A stretch of DNA of 64,000 nucleotides, taken from contig CAWEIS010000001.1 in the NCBI GenBank assembly GCA_963809205.1, forward strand, positions 308,469 to 372,468, written 5' to 3'. The notes beneath the pieces were generated by a model. That model was not told the DNA's origin. It did no database searches and was given only the letters and a program-made list of their open reading frames with translations. The position numbers were made by a program, and so were the translations under genes. How positions within the stretch are numbered: position 1 is the stretch's first letter; the number at the start of each line of letters is the position of its first letter. This document shows, piece after piece, positions 56,758 to 64,000 of this stretch. The stretch comes from DATLLN01 sp963809205. GTDB lineage: Bacteria > Actinomycetota > Thermoleophilia > Gaiellales > JAICJC01.

Positions 56758-56763
56758 ACAGTA
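56758..56763 (-). promoter_or_regulatory. -10-like box of the 56749 gene
   Basis: TACTGT on the minus strand, 8 bases before GTG 56749. Confidence 0.35.
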
Positions 56764-57144
56764 TCGGGCAGGGCCGCCTTCAGGGGTGCGCCGAGATGAA
56801 TGCGGCGATCTCGCGAACAGGCGTGGCGGGAAGGGGGCGACTGAGCGGGGATGAGAGCTCGAAGCCCGCGGCTGACGGCGGGCGAGCATCGGTTCGGGGA
56901 GCCTCACTCGTGGCCCACGTCCTGCTTCGCCGGGCTGGTCTGGCCGTCGCTGCGCCCGACAGCAAGGCCCGCGGCGCTTCGCTGTGCCCGCCGCACGCCG
57001 CCGAGCTGGGTCGTGCGGCGGCCGATGCCGCGAGTGGCCAGCCGAGACGAGGAGCAACGATCATTCATCGCCATGGCCGGAAACTACGTCGCGGCGCATG
57101 CCCCGGCGTAACCCTACCCAAAGATGCCACTACGGAGGAGCGCC
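56764..57144. other. No gene supported
   Basis: Open frames on both strands (for example minus 56780-57064) lack motifs, and none can be preferred. Confidence 0.35.
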
Positions 57145-57700
57145 CTAGTACATGCTGATATACGAGCCGAAGTTTTGACAGAAGTCCAAGTACTCATTGC
57201 CGCATCGATAGTCGCCCGACCTGTCGAGAGTCGCCATCGCCCACGCGATCTGCGTGCCATCAGGCCGCAGCCAGCGGATCTTCCACTGGACCTGGTAGAA
57301 CTCGTGATACGGCCCGATCTGGATGTTCCACGACCCGAAGTCCGCACGGAATCCGGGCATTAACCTGCCGACTCTGAGGATAGGATTTGCTCAGCACCCA
57401 AGCGCCCACTCCCCAGGTCTTTACGCGATACTCCGCGCTTATTGTCTGCCTGCCGGAGTAGGCCGGCGAACGGTAGACCCTGAGCACACCCGTTTCCAGA
57501 TACGGGTCAGGGCCGGGCCCACCACTTGATGCGTACGGGTTGCCGCTATGGCCAACGGTGACCGGTACCGACACCGCGCCGGTGGAGCCGCCGTAGCCGG
57601 ACCAGGTGTAAGCCTCGGCCTTGGTCACGCCGACGAAAGCCGCGACTGAGGCGAAGACAACACATCCCAGCGTCGCAGTGACAATGCGCCTCGTGTTCAT
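57145..57700 (-). CDS. Secreted hypothetical protein, one frameshift
   Basis: Signal peptide MNTRRIVTATLGCVVFASVA-AFVGVTKAEA, then a beta-rich domain (YTWSGYGGSTGAVSVPVTVG). The frame changes near 57370 and the rest reads PGFRADFGSWNIQIGPYHEF, with two late cysteines (YRCGNEYLDFCQNFG). ATG 57700 has AGGAGG upstream. Two TTACCGC repeats lie 70-87 bases upstream. Probably a small extracellular protein; family unknown. Confidence 0.65.
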
Positions 57701-58635
57701 GGTTTCCTCCTATTCGTCTGGTCGCCCTGTGATCCATGTAAGGGCAGTCTCGCGGGGGTCAGTACGGCTGCGGTAAGTCTGCGGTAAGGCTCACGAGACG
57801 GACCTGCGGCACGGCATCCAACTGAGCGCCGCAAGGAGCCTCGGTGCGGACGAGCGTGTCACCGATCGGATCCCGGAGAAGGTGGTTGGCAACCACCCGA
57901 CCGCCCATCCGGTCGACACTCGGCTTACGGGATCTTGTTGCCGTCAGTGGACGCAGGTTGGAAGCGACGGTGTGCCAGTCAGAGCCGGCGCAGCGAAGCA
58001 CCGGATGACCCTCGCGATGCTCGCTCCGCGCACGGGTGGGGCTCAACGGATCGCCTGAGCTCCTTCACCTCATCGAGGCTCTCGAAGTAGGCTGCCGCGG
58101 CGGCGGAAAGCGAAGAATGGGCAAGCGCTCGACGCCCAGCGCCACGCCGAGGGAGTTAGTAGACTCGCCGAAAGCACTGGCGCCGCGCTCTACGATTCGC
58201 GATCTCCTATCGGCTCGTCTGGAGATCCGCCTCCGCCCGCCTCCGATTAGTCGTGATCGTGTTCATTGTTCGGGTGACCTCGCCGATCATCTGCTCTCTC
58301 GTGTTATGGGGCCGACGGGGTTTGCCTGGAACACTGGCCATCAGGCAGACGCCCCGGGTCGTCGACGATCCTCAAGCTTCGCCGAGATCGCCACCTGTGA
58401 AGACGTATGCCCACTCATCGGCGTGGTCGGGTCCAACGGCGGGCGGTGGTAGCCGTAACCACGAGTCATCCCCAGTAAAGGCGAGTCGCAACACTTCATC
58501 GTCCCTGGCAAGCTCCCAGCATCAACCCACTGCGTGTAGACACGCCGACCGCCTGTATCCAAGGCCAAGCCTAGATCCAATCGTCGCAGGCCGACCGCCT
58601 GTTGGCGCCGTTTAAAGGACGTCCCCGTCGCCCGG
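57701..58635. other. Long intergenic region
   Basis: About 930 bases with no recognisable gene on either strand. SARP-like repeats at its left end. Confidence 0.45.
57759..57787 (-). promoter_or_regulatory. SARP-like direct repeats upstream of the secreted protein
   Basis: On the minus strand TTACCGC (57787-57781) and TTACCGC (57776-57770) are spaced 11 bases, with a degenerate third unit GTACTGA (57765-57759). Eleven-base spacing of heptamers is the site geometry of SARP regulators. Confidence 0.5.
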
Positions 58636-58779
58636 CTAGCGGCCCGCGTGGGCCCACGGCGGGTCGGCCGGCATCCTGGGCGTTGGCATCGCGGGCGGCA
58701 AGCCGATTGGCTGGAGGGGCCGGATGGTGAACGGCCTGATGGGCGGATAGCTCTGAATGATGCGCTCTGCAGTGGTCAT
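58636..58779 (-). CDS. Proline-rich 47-residue peptide
   Basis: MTTAERIIQSYPPIRPFTIR, then PLQPIGLPPAMPTPRM to HAGR-stop; 14 prolines in 47 residues. ATG 58779 follows GAGGAG, and three 11-base-spaced TTACCGC-like boxes lie 43-71 bases upstream. The peptide has no cysteine, so it resembles neither lanthipeptide nor thiopeptide precursors. No modification gene is nearby. Function unknown. Confidence 0.5.
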   Translation of the reverse strand: MTTAERIIQSYPPIRPFTIRPLQPIGLPPAMPTPRMPADPPWAHAGR

Positions 58780-58821
58780 CGTCGTACTCCTCGGTTGGGA
58801 TACGAGTGATCATCCGGCTCG

Positions 58822-58850
58822 CCGCTAACCCGCCGGTAACGCGGCGGTAA
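58822..58850 (-). promoter_or_regulatory. SARP-like triple direct repeat upstream of the proline-rich peptide
   Basis: On the minus strand TTACCGC, TTACCGG and TTAGCGG occur at exact 11-base spacing (58850, 58839, 58828 leftward). A GATGAT hexamer follows about 7 bases later. Confidence 0.55.
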
Positions 58851-59017
58851 CGCCGAGCGCAACAGGTGCTGACCGTTGCTGGATTGGGCGGATGCAAGCG
58901 ACCAGCCGAACTAGTTCACGGCCTCTAGAGTGCGCGCCAGACGGTTCCGCGGTGAACCATCAGCAGATTAGATAAGAACGACCGGGAGGCACATGCGCTG
59001 TCACCGCCGGCTACGTC

Positions 59018-61232
59018 TTAGTCGGGGCTCGGCAGTCGCGACACCCATCCGGCGAGACCACCCTGGCCGGCTGATTGCACGACGACTCGCGGTCCGTACT
59101 CGCCGTTCGCCGAGACGATGCACATGTCCGGTGAGCTTGGTGATTGGAGGCTTGCGATCTGACTTTTCCAGCAGCCGTAGGCGAGGAAGCGACCGTCCGG
59201 GGAGAACCGTTCGCCGGTCCCAGGGTCGGAGTGTTCTGCGAGCACGTGGTGGGTGCCATCGTGAACGTTGAGTAGCTCCAACCGGCAGATCGTCCAGGCC
59301 CGGCAGTTGTTGAAGGCGATGACCGTACCGTCGGGTGACCACTGGGGGTTGATTGCGAGCTTGGTGCCGGTCGGAAGTTGTTTCAGATGCGACCCATCGG
59401 TGCGCTCGGTGTAGAGCAAGCACTCCTGCTGACCGCCGGGTCCGTTGAAGTCGCAGGCGGCGAAGGCGATCACGCCACCGTCGGGCGACCACTGCGGATC
59501 GTCCTGAATGAGTGATCGCGGCAGCCCGTTCTCGATCCGGTGTGGATTGGATCCGTCGGAGTTAATCAGCGCAAGCGTGCCGCCGGCAGGCGGCGCGTTC
59601 GGGTCTGTCGAAGGAAAGTCGGCGGTGAACACGATCTGGCGCCCATCGGGCGACCACTTGGGGGCATGAAACGCGATGCCCGAGCAAGAGTTGCCGGATG
59701 GGTCCCCGTTCTCGGGCAAGTTCGCGCTGCACCCGTCGTGAAACGGCGTGGGAAGGCAATCGCGCACGTATGCCCGGTAGGTTCTGATATCGCCTCCACA
59801 CGTAGCCGTCAGCTTACGAAGCCCGCTTCCATCAACCCCGATCGTAAACAGGTTCGATTCCCCACTGCCAAGCCGTTGGTACTGCGATCCCGAGCCGATG
59901 AAGTGGGGTGGGCTGGCTTGGCCTACGACCGCAAGTCGGCGGCTGTTGGGAGACCAGGCGAACGGGTTCGGACCGCCCTCCACGGGCAGTTCGAGCGCCC
60001 GAAGCAATGTCCGCGGCCGTCCTCGGTGAAAGGGCATCACGGTCACCCCGGCACGCTTGATGCGCTGGTCTGTATCGGCGCAAGCCCTATCTGCTGCCCA
60101 TTCGGCGCGATCGTCCCCGATCCGATGCGCGGTCCGAAGGCGAGCTGCACGGGCGGCCCGCCGGTGACCGAGACGGCGAGCAGGCGAACGGGCGTGCCTT
60201 GGGTGTCGGTGTACACAAGCGCTCCGGATGGGGCTAGCGGCAGAATCGCCGGCGCCCTCGACGACCCGCGATCCAGAGCAAGAAGGCCCGCGACTGCCGC
60301 GACGACAGCCGCGACGGCGATCGCGGCGATGGCCGGCTTCGTCGTGCGGAAGTGGCGAGTCGGCGGCGTCTCGACGGTCGGTGGTGTCGCGTGCGGGCGG
60401 ACCCCGCGGCGAGTTCTGCTGCGGTCTGGTAGCGATCCTCTGGGTGCTTCGCCATCGCCCGTGCGATGATCGGATCGAAGGGAGCGAGTGCTCGATCATG
60501 GTCAGATGGTGTGGGGATCGGATCGTGAAGTTGGGCGTGCATGACCGCTATCTCGCTTCCGCGGTAGGGCGTGCGAGCCGTCAGCAGTTGGAAGAGCACG
60601 CAGCCGAGCGAGTACACGTCACCACGCTGATCGATTGGGTCACCCGTGATCTGCTCGGGTGCCATGCAGTCGACCGTGCCTACCATCGTCCCCGTGGTCG
60701 ACGCCGCGACCGACCCGCCGCTCTGCTCACGCACCAACCCGAAATCAGCCAGGTATACCCGCTCCCGTCCGCCGGGCTGCAACTCCACGAGAACGTTGCC
60801 CGGCTTCACGTCGCGGTGGATCACGCCCGCGTTGTGTGCCGCGCTGAGCCCATCGGCGACCGCCACGGCGATCCGGGCGGCGCGCTCAGGAGCCAGCGCG
60901 CCCTCCCGCAACAGGAGATGGCGCAGATCGCCGTCGGAGACGAAGCGCATGGCAAGGTACAGCGCCCCGTCCGGGGACTCGCCGGCGTCGTACACCGGGA
61001 TCACGTTGGGGTGATCCAGCGCGGCCAAGATACGCGCCTCATGCAGGAACCGCGCGCGAAACTCCTCGTCGTCCCGGAGGTCAGCCGAGACCACCTTGAC
61101 CGCGGCTTTGCGAGCCAACTGCTCGTGCTCAGCGAGGTACACAACGCCCATTCCACCGCGGCCCAGCACGCCCTCGATCCGGTAGGCGCCCACTCGCGCC
61201 CCGGGAGAAAGCCCGCCTCCGCTAGTCGCCAT
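59018..61232 (-). CDS. Ser/Thr protein kinase with beta-propeller ectodomain, frameshifted
   Basis: PknB-type receptor kinase. Kinase domain (about residues 15-270): GRGGMGVVYLAEHE, VIHRDVKPGNVLVE, YLADFGLVRE, APEQITGDPIDQRGDVYSLG. After a frame change near 60410 come a juxtamembrane linker and a membrane helix (AIAAIAVAAVVAAVAGLLAL). A second frame change near 60040 precedes a TolB/PD40-like propeller with repeated WSPDG blades (FAWSPNSRRLAVVG, PKWSPDGRQIVFTA, PQWSPDGTVIAFNN). ATG 61232 follows GAAGGG. The propeller would sense an extracellular ligand. Confidence 0.85.
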
Positions 61233-61635
61233 GCGAACCCTTCGGTGCAGCGGCCGCTACCGCTTGCGACAAGCAGGCACGGACTAAGGGCAATGGCACG
61301 CCGAGTTCCCGTCGCGGCAAGTCGCCCGGCGAGGAACCGTACCGCAACGTCCTCGCTCAGACTCAGATCCTAGGCGACACCAACGACTCCCACCTCCTCG
61401 CGGCCAAGCGGAACTCGCCGCCGATGGTGGCCGACTGCCGCTCAACGCGGACGCCCCTGGAGCCATGGTATCCGGTTCTACACCGCCGCCACGCCTGTGT
61501 CAAAGCACACACGGGCTCTCGCCAATCGCCAGCCGGGCTCACCGGCCTCGGCCGGAAGGCCGTGGGTCGACCGTCAGTTCGCGCCTAGTCGGAGGATGCG
61601 CACTCGACCAGTCGTAACTAGCGCCTCGGCGCAGC
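61233..61635. other. Intergenic, nothing recognised
   Basis: About 400 bases between two kinase-type sequences; no motif or clear promoter. Confidence 0.4.
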
Positions 61636-61935
61636 TCAGCCCGGCCCGACCGGAGCCTGCGCGCTCACCCCGCTGACAGGTGGAAGGGGGAGGACATGCT
61701 GCGCTAAGAGTGCCGCACAGGGCCGCCGCGAGGGCCATGTCCGTGGCTTCCCGGCGGCATTGCTTGCGTCAGCTTGGGTTGGGGTTCGCCAGGACAGACA
61801 ATAGAACTTCAGCGTGACTGTGCGACCCCGCCGAGTGTCAGTCGCCAGGTAGACGAACCCCATCCCGCCCCGACCGGTCAGCCGCTCGATGCGATAACCG
61901 GCCAGCTCCGCACCGATATGGGGGTCGGTATTCAC
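61636..61935 (-). pseudogene. Ser/Thr kinase N-terminal fragment
   Basis: GAELAGYRIERLTGRGGMGF then VYLATDTRRGRTVTLKF is the glycine loop and beta-3 Lys of a kinase. Homology ends immediately after, with no HRD or DFG. GTG 61935 may have been its start. Decayed paralogue of the neighbour at 59018. Confidence 0.65.
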
Positions 61936-62071
61936 CCGGCGCGTTCCATCACGTTTCCGGCGAGCAAACACGTTGGTCACGCCAACGGTACCTGGATGCG
62001 GGCGCGACGCAACGGCAATCGAGTAGCTGGCGGCTAGGTGCGATTCGTCGCCACTGACCAGTTGAAACGGG

Positions 62072-63667
62072 TCATGCTCTGCTGTGGGGCGAGGATCCCG
62101 GTCGGCTCCCGCGACGGACGAACAGGCTGGACGTGGCCGCGGCTTGAATGATCGCATGCCGTGTCTCGCCGAGTCCTTCTTCTCGGTAGCGAGGCGAGAG
62201 TCCCAGCACGAGCAGCTGGGCGCCAACAGCCGCCCCGAGTAAGCCCTGCGGCCCGGGCGCGATCAGGATCGGTTCCGGTGTGACGCCGCTGGTACGCTGC
62301 AGAATCAGGCTCGCGTTTGCGAGCAGCCGGCTGGCGTCAGAAATGTCACCGCGGGCCTCGGAGCCGGCGATTACAAGCGGCACTCCGCGTCGTCGTGCGA
62401 TCAGCGCCGCGAGCTCGAGCGCCGCCCAGTCGTGCTCCGACCCGCCGAACGGCGCCAGGATGTGATCGCCGCGTGGCTCGTCCTGCCCGCTCTGGACGTA
62501 GAGCGCGACGTCGCAGGGAGCGCCAACGAGCAGTTCATGGGCGACGGCGGAGCGGCCTTCGCGGAGCTCTCGCGACCCATCGATGACGATCACCGCAGCG
62601 TCCCAATGCACCGCCAGCTTGACCAGGTCAGCCCCCGGGTCGGCGCAGGAGAACGCCGCCGTGCGCGCGTTCGTGCCGTCGGCATGCAGCTGGTCTCTTC
62701 GCTCGGACAGGCTCCGCGTCAGCTGCCGCAGCCGATCGCGATTGTCCCGCCCCGGCAACGCCGTCAACATACGAGCCAACACCAGCTCGTCATCCTCACC
62801 AGCGAGCGGCACCGAAACCGCCAGTAGTGATTCCACGTCGGATGAAGACTGGCTCACAACCAGAACCGTCCGACCCGCTGCCAACGCTGGTTGTGGCGCT
62901 GGCCCGCCGCGGGCTGGCGGGTTGAGGCTCTCGTCCTGCTGCAAGATCTGCCGCTCGAGCGTCACCAACCCCGGCGAGGGATCGATCCCGAGCTCGTCGA
63001 CCAGCGCCTCGCGCGCCTGCTGATATGACGCCAGCGCGTCTGCCTGGCGGCCCGACCGATACAGAGCGAGCATCAGCTGTCCGCGCACGCGCTCGCGAAG
63101 CGGATACTCACCCACAAGCTGCTCCAGCTCCGAGACGAGCTTCGCATGCCCGCCACATGCAAGGTCGGCGTCAATTCGGTCCTCAACACACGCCAGTCGG
63201 AGCTCCTCCAAGCGGCCGATGTCAGCTTCAAACGCCGGCTCATAGGAGAAATCGGACAGCGGCGGGCCACGCCACAATGAGAGCGCCTCACCGATGAGAG
63301 CAGCCCCCTCGTCGGCTCGGCCGTCCTTCAGCGCTACACGGCCCTGCTCCCAGAGCCGCTCGAACCGCGACAGGTCGACCCGGTCAGGACTGACTCCCAG
63401 CCGATAGCCGGGCGGCTGGGTAACAACAACGGTCGGCGTCGAGCGGTCAGGCTCAACCAACTTACGAAGCTCGCTCACATACACCTGTAGCGCCTTCGAC
63501 GCAGTAACCGGCGGCCGCTCACCCCAGACAGCGTCGATCAACCTATCCGACGAAACCACCTCTCCCAGCCGCAACGCCAGCAACGCCAAGATCATCCGCT
63601 GCTTGGCAGCGCCAACCTTCACCGGGACACCGTCGCGCCACACCTCCACCGCGCCCAACACCCGCAC
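62072..63667 (-). CDS. BTAD (SARP-type) transcriptional regulator with UspA-like C terminus
   Basis: A 531-residue regulator. Residues 1-95 are an OmpR-like winged helix (MRVLGAVEVWRDGVPVKVGA, LIDAVWGERPPVTASKALQV, YVSELRKLVEP, QPPGYRLGV). About 100-245 is the bacterial transcriptional activation domain (FERLWEQGRVALKDGRADEG, VGEYPLRERVRGQLMLALYR, ELGIDPSPGLVTLERQIL). From about 265 two universal-stress-like domains follow (LVVSQSSSDVESLLAVSVPL; HILAPFGGSEHDWAALELAA). GTG 63667 overlaps the cyclase gene by 49 bases. It is the best candidate to bind the 11-base repeats at 57.8 and 58.8 kb. Confidence 0.88.
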   Translation of the reverse strand: MRVLGAVEVWRDGVPVKVGAAKQRMILALLALRLGEVVSSDRLIDAVWGERPPVTASKALQVYVSELRKLVEPDRSTPTVVVTQPPGYRLGVSPDRVDLSRFERLWEQGRVALKDGRADEGAALIGEALSLWRGPPLSDFSYEPAFEADIGRLEELRLACVEDRIDADLACGGHAKLVSELEQLVGEYPLRERVRGQLMLALYRSGRQADALASYQQAREALVDELGIDPSPGLVTLERQILQQDESLNPPARGGPAPQPALAAGRTVLVVSQSSSDVESLLAVSVPLAGEDDELVLARMLTALPGRDNRDRLRQLTRSLSERRDQLHADGTNARTAAFSCADPGADLVKLAVHWDAAVIVIDGSRELREGRSAVAHELLVGAPCDVALYVQSGQDEPRGDHILAPFGGSEHDWAALELAALIARRRGVPLVIAGSEARGDISDASRLLANASLILQRTSGVTPEPILIAPGPQGLLGAAVGAQLLVLGLSPRYREEGLGETRHAIIQAAATSSLFVRRGSRPGSSPHSRA

Positions 63668-64000
63668 ATCAACCCCACGACCCCCAGCGTCAGCAGTCGC
63701 CGCGTCGGCCGTGGCGGTCGCTCCGCCGCCAACTGGCCGCGAAGCGGTGGGTGATCCACGCGGAGGCCGTCGATCACTAGCTGGAAGACGGCCTCCGGCC
63801 GGTCAAAGTCCTTCAACCCGACCCGGCCCACCGAGCCGAGCTCGACGCCCGGCACGGGATCGTCCGCGACGAGCTCCGCGGTCACCCCGGAAACAAGCAC
63901 CTGGCCGCCCTGAGCAAGCGCCATGATCCGAGCCGCGCGATGCACCGCTAACCCGACGTACCGATCTCCTTCCACCAACGGCTCGCCGGTATGCACACCC
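63619..64000 (-). CDS. Class III nucleotidyl cyclase, C-terminal part (5' beyond window)
   Basis: GMHTGEPLVEGDRYVGLAVH-type segment: HTGEP, then RAARIMALAQGGQVLVSGVT and LKDFDRPEAVFQL, the second half of a cyclase-homology domain. The Asn/Arg positions of the catalytic helix read LAVHRAARI, so the Asn is replaced by His. The stop at 63619 overlaps the BTAD start by 49 bases; cyclase and BTAD regulator probably act together. Confidence 0.75.
   Translation of the reverse strand, partial: GVHTGEPLVEGDRYVGLAVHRAARIMALAQGGQVLVSGVTAELVADDPVPGVELGSVGRVGLKDFDRPEAVFQLVIDGLRVDHPPLRGQLAAERPPRPTRRLLTLGVVGLMCGCWARWRCGATVSR

Noticed and set aside
59851..59862. Twelve bases GGTTCGATTCCC identical to the ssrA T-arm, a possible attR of an island starting at ssrA
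   Set aside because: The match stops after 12 bases, omits the acceptor end, and lies inside the kinase propeller coding sequence; chance is adequate.

Overview
The window is about 70 % G+C and reads as chromosome from a high-GC Gram-positive bacterium, most plausibly an actinobacterium of the Thermoleophilia (Solirubrobacterales/Gaiellales) type. The evidence is the gene order secA-prfB-ftsE-ftsX-S41 protease-RNase R/II-PBP-smpB, a membrane GT87 glycosyltransferase, DUF2254, holin-X/DUF3618 and BTAD families, and frequent TANNNT boxes 6-8 bases before start codons. This placement is inference from gene content.

Bases 1-18777 are a conserved, almost entirely plus-strand core: protein export (secA, cut by the window edge), peptide release (prfB), division (ftsE, ftsX), a C-terminal processing protease, an RNB exonuclease, a penicillin-binding protein, a HAD phosphatase, an MFS transporter with a possible leader peptide, and smpB. 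After these come DUF2568, GT87, LemA and DUF2207 membrane proteins, two alpha/beta hydrolases and the tmRNA gene ssrA. smpB and ssrA, the two halves of trans-translation, lie 6.5 kb apart. Most core genes are intact, but secA and the S41 protease each carry one frameshift.

From 18.8 kb the window is a patchwork on both strands: membrane proteins, a methyltransferase, two divergent GH13 enzymes, and many truncated or frameshifted genes (MFS, topoisomerase IB, DUF2254, GMC oxidoreductase, cyclase-ATPase, DNA ligase). A stress module lies at 30.9-35.9 kb: the minus-strand operon coiled-coil protein/holin-X/DUF3618/YihY, opposite a TetR-HTH protein fused to a SpoIIE-type phosphatase domain. SigB-like promoters precede both the operon and the next membrane protein, and an RsbW-type ATPase lies at 43.5 kb. 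A 97-bp dispersed repeat with short terminal inverted repeats occurs about six times between 22.8 and 47.5 kb, with a fragment at 52.1 kb.

Bases 46-52 kb hold an SMP-30 lactonase and four epoxide-hydrolase-like modules. Bases 52-64 kb hold an RTX-repeat protein, a secreted BNR/sialidase-like protein, DUF2188 and proline-rich small proteins, a Ser/Thr kinase with a beta-propeller ectodomain, and a BTAD (SARP-type) regulator behind a cyclase. Two intergenic regions carry 11-bp-spaced TTACCGC direct repeats, the site geometry expected of SARP regulators.

Many single-base frameshifts, including one in essential secA just before its intact zinc-binding tail, suggest that part of the apparent gene decay is sequencing or assembly error. 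No CRISPR array, prophage, transposase, rRNA or tRNA gene was found.
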